A stretch of 5,826 nucleotides of DNA, from the NCBI GenBank assembly GCA_023399055.1, contig JAEWQV010000004.1, positions 1 through 5,826 on the forward strand, in the 5' to 3' direction. Both the position numbers and the translations under genes were made by a program. Positions 1 to 5,826 of this stretch are shown here, one piece after another. Under the pieces are notes generated by a model that was not told the origin of the DNA, searched no databases, and saw nothing but the letters and a program-made list of their open reading frames with translations. The stretch comes from Bacillota bacterium. Its GTDB lineage: Bacteria; Bacillota; Clostridia; Lachnospirales; Lachnospiraceae. The stretch's first letter is position 1. Each line of letters opens with the position of its first letter.

Positions 1-2
1 AT

Positions 3-2432
3 CCCGATGATATTGAGAGCATGAACATATTGAAAGGCCCTGCCGCTGCTGCACTTTACGGTAGTTCGGCTGCCAATGGTGTGGTGATTATTACCACTAA
101 GAAGGGCAAGGAAGGACGCGCCAGTATCAGTTTCAATACCAGCACCACTTTCGATATAGCTGCATACGGTATTCCCGAATTCCAGAATCACTATACGGGT
201 GTGTCAACCAGTTGGGGCAGTGATATCAAAGGTAGTCCCGACTATACAGACGATTTCTTCAAAACAGGTGTCACTACTATCAACTCGCTCTCGTTGAGCA
301 TGGGTTCGCAAGCTATGCAAACTTACTTTTCCTATGCTAATACTTACGGCAAGGGCGTGGTGGAAGGTAATAGCTTGGTGAAGCATAATTTCAATTTTCG
401 CGAAACTGCCAACTTCCTCAATAACAAACTGACTGTTGATGCCAATATCAATGCGATGTATCAAAGGGGGAATAACCGTACTACTTCGGGAGGTTATTAC
501 ATGAATCCTTTGGTAGGTCTTTATCACTTCCCGCGTGGTGGTGTTGAAGGTGGAAAGGACTTTAACTACTACAAAGATAATTATCAGATTCTTAATGCCG
601 GTCGTAACATAATGGACCAGAACTGGTATAAATCTCAAGGTACTGATATGGAGCAGAATCCCTATTGGTTGATTAATAAGGTTCCGAATGAGGATACCCG
701 TTATCGTACATTGTTGAATCTGAGTGTGAAGTATAAGTTCAATGACCTGTTCAGTATACAGGCTCGTGGTAGTGCCGACTATGTTGTAGACAAGAATAAT
801 ACACGTATGTATGCAGGTACCAGCCCGGTGTTGTGTGGTATGAATCCGGCTGGAACAGGAACTAACGGTCGTTACATCTACGGTGAATCAAGTAGCCTTT
901 CTTCTTATGGGGATGTTTTGTTTACTTATCAACAGCAATTCACTAACTTCAGTGTCAATGCTTCGGTAGGTGCCAGCATCAACGATTATACAGGAAACGG
1001 TACAGGTTTCGATTCCTATCCGGGTATACTCTCTGTGCCCAACGTATTCACTATGCAGAACTGCTCCTTGAACAAGGGCTCATTGACCGATTGGAAAACC
1101 CATACTCAAAGCCAGAGTGTGTTCTTCACCGGTCAGGTAGGCTTCAAAGATCAGATTTATGTGGACGTGACAGCACGTAACGACTGGACTTCAACATTGG
1201 CATTTACCAAATACAAAAACAAAGGCTTTTTCTATCCGTCAGTAGGTGTGACATGGTTGCTGAACGAAACATTGAAATTACCTTCTTGGATTGATTTAGG
1301 TAAGATTCGCGGTGCATGGTCAAAGGTGGGTAACGGTTTGAATACTTATACTTCAAATCCTCTCAACTCCATTACAAAGAGTGGTAGCATCAATTTCAAC
1401 AGTACAGCTCCGTTTGCAGAACTGAAACCGGAAATGACTACTTCCATTGAGTTTGGTACTGAGTGGCGCTTTTTCAATAGCCGCTTGGAGTTCGACTTCA
1501 CTTATTATAAGACTAATACAAAGAATCAACTCTTTACGTTGGATGCTCCGTCAGGTTCACAATACGCCCGATATTACATCAATGCCGGTGATATTCAGAA
1601 TACCGGTGTCGAAGTTATGTTGAATGGAACTCCTGTCATGACTAAGGATTTCCGCTGGAAAACCGGTGTTAATTTTGCAACCAATAAGAACGAAGCAAAG
1701 GCACTGGCTGGTGATGACTTTGGTTATTTTACATTTAGCGGTGGCGAAAGTAACAATGTATGGAGTCGTTTAGAAGTAGGTGGTTCGTTTGGTGACATTT
1801 ACGGTACTACTTTTGTACGTGACGAAAAAGGCAATATTCAGTATGAACCTGCAAAAGAAGGACAAAAAGATAGTGATAGACTTCCATTGGTGGATAAGAC
1901 AAATCCGGTGAAACTGGGTAATTCTACTCCTGATTTTAACTTGGGGTGGAGCAATACAATCACGTGGAAGGACTTCTCTCTTTACTTCTTGATTGATGGA
2001 CGTTTTGGAGGTGAAGTGATGTCTTTGACGGAAGCCGACCTCGATCAGCAGGGAGTAAGCAAGGCAACGGGTGATGCTCGTGACCGTGGTTACGTGATGC
2101 TGGAAGGCCGTCAAATTACAGATGTGGAAGGCTTCTATAATCAGGTTGGTGGCCGTGCGGGTGTGACCGAGCATTATATGTACAGTGCTACCAACATACG
2201 TTTGCGCGAACTTTCCATTGGCTATAGTCTGCCTCAGGCTTGGTTGGCAAAGACTGGTGTCATTAAGAACGCACAGGTTTCACTTGTAGGCCGCAACCTG
2301 TTCTTCTTCAAGAACAATGCTCCATATGATCCTGATGGCATGCTTTCTACCAGCAACCGTCTGCAAGGAGTTGATGTGTTTGGTATGCCTACCAACCGTT
2401 CGATTGGGTTCAACTTGAAAGTTAATTTTTAA
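3..2432 (+). CDS. SusC/RagA-family TonB-linked outer membrane transporter (5' end missing)
   Basis: This is the C-terminal part of a SusC-like TonB-dependent transporter, which imports oligosaccharides or other large nutrients through an outer-membrane beta-barrel that a SusD-like lipoprotein lids. The reading frame is open from base 3, upstream of the first ATG at 21. The visible residues begin DIESMNILKGPAAAALYG, the characteristic end of the SusC plug domain, followed by SSAANGVVIITTKKG. The ATG at 21 is therefore an internal Met, not the start. About 809 residues are visible. Family members are usually around 1000 or more, so the signal peptide, the carboxypeptidase-regulatory-like domain and most of the plug lie off the left edge. 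Further hallmarks are ARNDWTST near 1170-1200, GRNLFFFKNNAPYDPDG near 2287-2337, and a C-terminus ending NLKVNF, with the terminal aromatic residue typical of barrel proteins. The gene ends 9 bases before the susD-like gene, so the two are surely co-transcribed. The substrate is not readable from the sequence. Confidence 0.97.
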   Translation, partial: PDDIESMNILKGPAAAALYGSSAANGVVIITTKKGKEGRASISFNTSTTFDIAAYGIPEFQNHYTGVSTSWGSDIKGSPDYTDDFFKTGVTTINSLSLSMGSQAMQTYFSYANTYGKGVVEGNSLVKHNFNFRETANFLNNKLTVDANINAMYQRGNNRTTSGGYYMNPLVGLYHFPRGGVEGGKDFNYYKDNYQILNAGRNIMDQNWYKSQGTDMEQNPYWLINKVPNEDTRYRTLLNLSVKYKFNDLFSIQARGSADYVVDKNNTRMYAGTSPVLCGMNPAGTGTNGRYIYGESSSLSSYGDVLFTYQQQFTNFSVNASVGASINDYTGNGTGFDSYPGILSVPNVFTMQNCSLNKGSLTDWKTHTQSQSVFFTGQVGFKDQIYVDVTARNDWTSTLAFTKYKNKGFFYPSVGVTWLLNETLKLPSWIDLGKIRGAWSKVGNGLNTYTSNPLNSITKSGSINFNSTAPFAELKPEMTTSIEFGTEWRFFNSRLEFDFTYYKTNTKNQLFTLDAPSGSQYARYYINAGDIQNTGVEVMLNGTPVMTKDFRWKTGVNFATNKNEAKALAGDDFGYFTFSGGESNNVWSRLEVGGSFGDIYGTTFVRDEKGNIQYEPAKEGQKDSDRLPLVDKTNPVKLGNSTPDFNLGWSNTITWKDFSLYFLIDGRFGGEVMSLTEADLDQQGVSKATGDARDRGYVMLEGRQITDVEGFYNQVGGRAGVTEHYMYSATNIRLRELSIGYSLPQAWLAKTGVIKNAQVSLVGRNLFFFKNNAPYDPDGMLSTSNRLQGVDVFGMPTNRSIGFNLKVNF

Positions 2433-2441
2433 ACAGTAGAT

Positions 2442-4049
2442 ATGATTATGAAAAATATATTTAGACTTACAGCTGTAGCGCTGCTGGCAGCTACCTTATT
2501 CTCGGCATGTACGGGAGCGTTCGAGGATATGAACACTAATCCGAAGGGAGTGAGCGATGAAGAACTAAAACAAGATAACAACTACATTGGTATGCACTTC
2601 ATTCCCATGATGCAGTCTATCTATTATAATAAAAATGCAGGTGTCAATGTATGGGAATATCAGCTTATTCAAAATTTGAATGCCGATTTGTGGTCAGGCT
2701 ATATCAGTACGGCTACTGCATTTGCCGGCAATGTAAGTAATGTGACCTATGCCATGAATGCAGGATGGAATGACAACTGTTGGGATTATGCTTATAGAAA
2801 CGTAATGGTGGAAAGCTTGAAAATCACCAACAAGTGCAAAGACGATATGGAGACGTATGCCCATTTCGAGGCTATCAATACCATCTGCCGCGTAATAGCT
2901 ATGTCGCGTCTTGCCGACCAATACGGATGTATTATCTATTCTCACTATGGCGAATCGGCTACTGGTGGTGAGTATGATTCAGGACAGGATGCTTATAAAA
3001 AATTCTTTGAAGAATTGAAAGAAGCTGCAGACGTGCTGCGTACTGCTAAAGAAAAGGATGTGGCTTCGTTTATGATGTTTGATTATGCCTATGGAGGTAA
3101 CTTGAACAAATGGGCGCAGTTGTGTAACACCATTCGTTTGCGTTTGGCCATGCGTATTGTGAAGTATGATGCTGCTTGGGCAAAAAGTGAGGCGGAAGCT
3201 GCCATGAACGATAGTAATGGATTGATTGAAACCAATGATGCTAATTTCGGCATTGCAGGAAACGGTTATGTCAATCCGCTTTACGGTATTGCATTCAACT
3301 ATGGAGATGGTGTTTTAGGCGCTAATATTCCTTCTATCTTGTCTGGTATGGGCGATGCGCGTCTTGATAAGTATGCTACACAGAACAGCAAGAGTGAATA
3401 TTTTGGTATTCGTCTTGGTATTAAAGGACTGGAAGAAGAAGGGTTTTCGGATGCCTATAAGGCGATTGTAAGTCGACCCAACTTGACAGAAACCTCTCCT
3501 GCTATTTTGGCAACTGCTGCCGAAACCATTTTGTTGGAAGCCGAAGCTGCTTTGCGTGGTTGGGATGTAAATGGTAAGGGCACCGCTCAGAGCTTGTATG
3601 AAAAGGGTATACGGACATCGTTCGAACAATGGGGAGCCGCTGTGGGCGATTATTTAAGCAGTACGACTACTGCTGCAGCGTATGTAGACCCCGTTATTCC
3701 CGCTGCCAGCATTGAAGGCCAGAGCAAGGTGACTGCTAAATGGGACGAGTCTTTGAGTAACGAGGAAAAATTTGCTAAGATTGCCACACAACGCTGGATT
3801 GCTATTTATCCTGAAGGTATGAATGGCTGGGCTGAGATACGTCGCACTGGTTATCCCAAATTATTCCCGGTAATGGTGAACTACAGTCAAGGTGAGATTG
3901 ATACAGATCTTGGCCCACGCCGTTTACCCTTCACCATCAATGAAAAAGGCAATAATCCTACCGGTTATGCCAAAGCCGTCGAAATGTTGGGCGGACCGGA
4001 CAATGGCGGTACTCGCATCTTCTGGGATGTAGATAAACCGAACTTCTAA
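2442..4049 (+). CDS. SusD/RagB-family nutrient-binding outer membrane lipoprotein
   Basis: This is a complete 535-residue SusD-like lipoprotein, the surface glycan-binding lid of the adjacent SusC-like barrel. The N-terminus has a basic residue (K4), a hydrophobic stretch and a lipobox, FSAC, that places the lipidated cysteine at C23. EDMNTNP follows, a common opening of mature SusD-like proteins. Family hallmarks in order are SRLADQYG (155-162) within a long helix, a TPR-like region, NKWAQL with RLRLAMRI (about 222-240), ILLEAEAALRGW (363-374), and QRWIAIYPEGMNGWAEIRRTGYP (starting at Q450). The style matches the SusD-like subfamilies described as nutrient-binding lipoproteins more than classical starch SusD, but I cannot assign a Pfam family without a profile search. 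The spacer to susC is only 9 bases with no Shine-Dalgarno sequence, which is normal in Bacteroidota. An in-frame ATG at 2448 (MKNIF) is an equally plausible start and would shorten the protein by two residues. The ligand is unknown. Confidence 0.96.
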   Translation: MIMKNIFRLTAVALLAATLFSACTGAFEDMNTNPKGVSDEELKQDNNYIGMHFIPMMQSIYYNKNAGVNVWEYQLIQNLNADLWSGYISTATAFAGNVSNVTYAMNAGWNDNCWDYAYRNVMVESLKITNKCKDDMETYAHFEAINTICRVIAMSRLADQYGCIIYSHYGESATGGEYDSGQDAYKKFFEELKEAADVLRTAKEKDVASFMMFDYAYGGNLNKWAQLCNTIRLRLAMRIVKYDAAWAKSEAEAAMNDSNGLIETNDANFGIAGNGYVNPLYGIAFNYGDGVLGANIPSILSGMGDARLDKYATQNSKSEYFGIRLGIKGLEEEGFSDAYKAIVSRPNLTETSPAILATAAETILLEAEAALRGWDVNGKGTAQSLYEKGIRTSFEQWGAAVGDYLSSTTTAAAYVDPVIPAASIEGQSKVTAKWDESLSNEEKFAKIATQRWIAIYPEGMNGWAEIRRTGYPKLFPVMVNYSQGEIDTDLGPRRLPFTINEKGNNPTGYAKAVEMLGGPDNGGTRIFWDVDKPNF

Positions 4050-4104
4050 TCCGCATTATTATCATAGAGATTAAGTGATGAGGACTTTTTGAAGCATGTT
4101 TTTT

Positions 4105-4144
4105 TAAGGGGAAGTATGAAAAACATATTTCATATTTCCCTTTA
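4105..4144 (+). terminator. 17-bp hairpin with T run after the susCD pair (terminator or attenuator)
   Basis: The left arm, 4105-4121, pairs with the right arm, 4128-4144, over 17 positions with two G-U wobbles and no bulge. The loop is AACATA (4122-4127). Four bases downstream is a run of six T (4149-4154). The stem is half AT, but its GGGGAA/TTTCCC core gives it stability. It lies 55 bases after the susD stop and 33 bases before the next ATG. It could end or reduce transcription from the susCD operon, or stabilise the 3' end of that message while allowing some read-through. The fold was worked out by hand and no energy was calculated. Confidence 0.6.
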
Positions 4145-4160
4145 TGTATTTTTTGTTTAA
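4116..4160 (+). other. 14-codon ORF overlapping the hairpin (leader peptide or gene remnant; uncertain)
   Basis: An ATG at 4116 opens a 14-codon frame, MKNIFHISLYVFFV, ending at TAA 4158-4160. It is preceded by a purine-rich AAGGGGAAGT (4106-4115), more Shine-Dalgarno-like than the leader of any full gene here, though the spacing to the ATG is short. The first five residues, MKNIF, equal those of the susD-like protein counted from its second ATG (2448), and the rest is hydrophobic, like a cut-off signal peptide. The ORF lies almost entirely inside the hairpin, so folding would hide its ATG. It may be chance, a decayed lipoprotein start or a leader peptide. The sequence alone does not show that it is translated. 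Confidence 0.2.
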
Positions 4161-4177
4161 TATAATAATTGATTATT

Positions 4178-5263
4178 ATGAATTCAAAATATCTCGTGAA
4201 TGGCTTGTTTATATTATGCTATTCTATGTTTTTAATGTTTATGAGCGCTTGTTATAATGAGTTGGAAACTGTTGACTTTGAAGAACAAGAAGAACAGCAA
4301 AGCGTTTCAATAGAAGATGGTATGTGTATAATCCAATCACTTGGATTCGATACTTTAGATGTGGTAGAGTTGAAGTCAGGTTATCTTATTCAAGGTGATA
4401 TATACCTTGAAAAAAGTAAACTTGTCACTTATAGTCAACCACAAACAAGGCAGGCTTATCATACTACCGGTTTAATTGGTCACCCCAAACAAAGAGCAAT
4501 TACCGTTGGTGTTGATAGCTCGATACCTGCATCAGGTGTGGATGATTGGCGAGATGAAATACAGGAAGCCATCAATCTGTGGAATCCTCTTAGTAACCTT
4601 AAAATGACTTATACTACAGCTGCCAATCCGGATATACTCATCCGTAGTGATGCTAGCGCTCCTTTACCGAACAATACTATTGCGGCAGGCTCTTGGCCTA
4701 TGAATGGAAAACCAGGTTCCTCTATTTGGATAAATTTGGATTATGATTATAACAAAACCATTCCAAGACTTCAGAAGATATATAATATGGTACATGAGTT
4801 GGGACATTGCTTCGGACTAAGGCATACAAATTGGAAATCATTGGGTGAATCTGTGGCCAATGGTATTACTGGAACTTTTGATTCAGATCCCTATTCTGTG
4901 ATGAATGGAGGAACTGCCGAATATCAATGGTCTGGGTTTAGTGAGGGAGATAAATCAGCGATAAGTTATTTGTATCCTCGATTTTTTGAAGGAGATTTTG
5001 TTAATTACCCAACAGAGGTAAAGCGCTTTGGAGTTGACGTGTATATGGTACGTGTTGTCGGCAATCACCCTATTCTGAAATATGAATGGGGGACTACAGG
5101 CATGTTTTTGCTTGCTTCCGAAGGAGATGCTGCTAAAGTTATTTTTGGTAGTCCTGTAACTTCTGAACTTAGGGCATATGTTACTACTGTATATGGAGAA
5201 ACTTATTGTATTAGTAGAGAGTATGCCACTCAAACAACTATTCAAAGACTTGTTGAAAATTGA
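4178..5263 (+). CDS. Predicted surface or periplasmic lipoprotein zinc metalloprotease, M57 ('HEIGH')-like
   Basis: This 361-residue protein is a predicted zinc-dependent endopeptidase anchored as a lipoprotein. I chose the ATG at 4178; the frame extends to a TTG at 4169 but nothing favours it. A signal peptide ends in MSAC with lipidated C25, followed by an acidic, Gln/Glu-rich linker (about 28-42). The next segment, with LGFDT (55-59) and YLIQGDI (69-75), matches my memory of the N-terminal region of M57-like Bacteroidota proteins. The catalytic part has VDDWRDEIQEAINLWN (121-136), then HELGHCFGLRH, giving zinc ligands H206, H210 and H216 with catalytic E207. M242 in SVMNGG is the likely Met-turn, and SEGDKSAISYLYP closes the domain. 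Residues about 270-361 form an extra domain with KYEWG around W304, resembling an Ig/PKD-like beta-sandwich. The active site looks intact. The gene is more AT-rich than its neighbours, with 16 G+C in the 60 bases 4741-4800. No consensus promoter is seen upstream. The cleaved substrate is unknown, and assignment to M57 rather than another metzincin family rests on recall of motifs. Confidence 0.88.
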   Translation: MNSKYLVNGLFILCYSMFLMFMSACYNELETVDFEEQEEQQSVSIEDGMCIIQSLGFDTLDVVELKSGYLIQGDIYLEKSKLVTYSQPQTRQAYHTTGLIGHPKQRAITVGVDSSIPASGVDDWRDEIQEAINLWNPLSNLKMTYTTAANPDILIRSDASAPLPNNTIAAGSWPMNGKPGSSIWINLDYDYNKTIPRLQKIYNMVHELGHCFGLRHTNWKSLGESVANGITGTFDSDPYSVMNGGTAEYQWSGFSEGDKSAISYLYPRFFEGDFVNYPTEVKRFGVDVYMVRVVGNHPILKYEWGTTGMFLLASEGDAAKVIFGSPVTSELRAYVTTVYGETYCISREYATQTTIQRLVEN

Positions 5264-5290
5264 GATTAGGCATAGTTCCTCATATATTTG
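5260..5290 (+). promoter_or_regulatory. Bacteroidota-type promoter (-33 TTG, -7 TATATTTG) for the downstream gene
   Basis: TATATTTG at 5283-5290 matches the Bacteroidota -7 consensus TAnnTTTG at every fixed position. A TTG at 5260-5262, 20 bases upstream, fits the -33 element (TTTG/TTG) at the usual spacing. The -33 element overlaps the last codons and stop of the protease gene. Transcription would start near 5295-5298 and leave a leader of about 50 bases before the ATG at 5346. This suggests the downstream gene can be expressed independently of susCD and the protease. The motif is short and the region AT-rich, so chance is possible. Confidence 0.55.
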
Positions 5291-5345
5291 TACTAATTTT
5301 CTTCTCCTTTATGCTTTAATCACCTTATAACTTAATAATTATAAT

Positions 5346-5826
5346 ATGATGAAGAATGTAATAAAACTTATCTTTTTGCTTTTTGATTTAGTTATCGGTT
5401 GCTGCGTTTTGCTTCATGCCCAGGTAGATGAAAAGTTGAAAGCCGACATCGTCAGCACGGGCTACGTGCACAGTCCGTTACCGCTCGACGAGACAAAGGC
5501 TTTCGAAACATTCGGCTTGAAAAAGAAAGTGTTGGAAACCGTGATGCTGTGTGATATGGAGGATTTCTCCAAATGGTCGCATAAGGGCATCGGTAAGATT
5601 GGTTTGACTGACGAACGGAGCAAGTCCGGCAAGCACAGTCTGCGTCTGGAAGCTCCCGCCCATCCGGAGAAGATTCTTGGCTGGGGTTTGGGACGCGGCA
5701 CTTGCATGGCCTCTTATGATATAGGAGGTGTGAACTGGGAAGGTTACAACCGCCTGAAGTTCTATATCTATCCCACGTGCGAAGGAGCACGCAGCATCTA
5801 CCTCAACCTTTATGTGGAGAATGACG
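5346..5826 (+). CDS. Exported protein with N-terminal carbohydrate-binding-like domain (3' end missing)
   Basis: Only the first 160 codons are present and the frame is still open at the right edge. The start is ATG 5346, with an in-frame ATG at 5349. Residues 1-25 form a signal peptide. Two readings compete: signal peptidase I cleavage after LLHA (before Q26), or a lipobox VIGC giving lipidated C19. An aspartate (D14) inside the hydrophobic core is unusual. After a linker, residues about 66-160 have the pattern of a galactose-binding or CBM-like beta-sandwich: CDMEDFSKW (69-77), then ERSKSGKHSLRLE (90-102), then WEGYNRLKFYIYP (131-143). Such domains often open Bacteroidota glycoside hydrolases, and position in a Sus-like locus favours that, but no catalytic domain is visible and no enzyme family can be named. 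The coding sequence is more GC-rich than the protease gene (38 of 60 bases at 5641-5700). No Shine-Dalgarno sequence is present; the leader is AT-rich. Confidence 0.85.
   Translation, partial: MMKNVIKLIFLLFDLVIGCCVLLHAQVDEKLKADIVSTGYVHSPLPLDETKAFETFGLKKKVLETVMLCDMEDFSKWSHKGIGKIGLTDERSKSGKHSLRLEAPAHPEKILGWGLGRGTCMASYDIGGVNWEGYNRLKFYIYPTCEGARSIYLNLYVEND

Noticed and set aside
21..23. ATG at 21 as the start of the SusC-like gene
   Set aside because: The frame is open back to base 3 and the residues before and after the ATG are a continuous SusC plug motif, so the Met is internal and the gene is cut by the window edge.
204..638. Minus-strand open frames opposite the susC, susD and protease genes (also 1770-2174, 2694-2945, 3315-3629, 4955-5245)
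   Set aside because: All are antisense to strongly supported genes, show no domain motifs and have no own promoter or leader.
4161..4166. TATAAT as a sigma70 -10 box before the protease gene
   Set aside because: The primary sigma factor of Bacteroidota does not use the E. coli-type -10 sequence, and the hexamer is expected by chance in such AT-rich DNA. It is also only 11 bases from the ATG.
4169..4177. TTG start for the protease, three codons upstream of the ATG
   Set aside because: The ATG at 4178 gives a normal signal peptide, and no ribosome-binding signal supports the TTG.
5264..5345. Terminator after the protease gene
   Set aside because: Only a 5-bp GCATA/TATGC pairing with a long loop was found, with no T run in the right place.
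5452..5790. Minus-strand open frames opposite the last gene (three overlapping frames)
   Set aside because: They lie antisense to a coding region with a clear signal peptide and domain pattern; their translations are Arg/Pro/Ser-rich and show no recognisable motif.

Overview
The window is a piece of a Sus-like polysaccharide utilization locus (PUL) from a member of the Bacteroidota, most likely a gut Bacteroides or a close relative. The evidence is a TonB-dependent SusC/RagA-type transporter followed after 9 bases by a SusD/RagB-type lipoprotein, lipoprotein signal peptides with Ser-Ala-Cys lipoboxes, AT-rich leaders without Shine-Dalgarno sequences, and one match to the Bacteroidota-type -33/-7 promoter. 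All genes read on the + strand. The species and the glycan substrate cannot be fixed from this sequence.

Layout: (1) 3-2432, the C-terminal ~809 residues of a SusC-like transporter, entering from the left edge within its plug domain. (2) 2442-4049, a complete SusD-like surface lipoprotein. (3) 4050-4177, a 128-base spacer with a 17-bp hairpin and T run (probable terminator or attenuator) and a 14-codon ORF lying over the hairpin. (4) 4178-5263, a complete predicted lipoprotein metalloprotease with a full HExxHxxGxxH zinc motif and a Met-turn, resembling the M57 ('HEIGH') family, plus a C-terminal Ig/PKD-like domain. (5) 5264-5345, a short spacer with a good Bacteroidota promoter whose -33 element overlaps the protease stop codon. 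(6) 5346-5826, the first 160 codons of an exported protein with a carbohydrate-binding-like beta-sandwich; it runs off the right edge and is probably a glycan-active enzyme or binding protein.

Working model (inference): the SusC/SusD pair captures and imports an oligosaccharide or glycopeptide across the outer membrane. The last gene would supply surface or periplasmic glycan binding or cleavage. The lipoprotein protease between them is the unusual element and could act on the peptide part of a glycoprotein substrate or process a surface partner. It is more AT-rich than its neighbours and is bracketed by a hairpin upstream and a new promoter downstream. It may therefore be a separate expression unit or a later insertion into an ordinary PUL.

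No tRNA, rRNA, CRISPR array, insertion sequence or integrase gene was seen. No gene-free stretch exceeds 300 bases.
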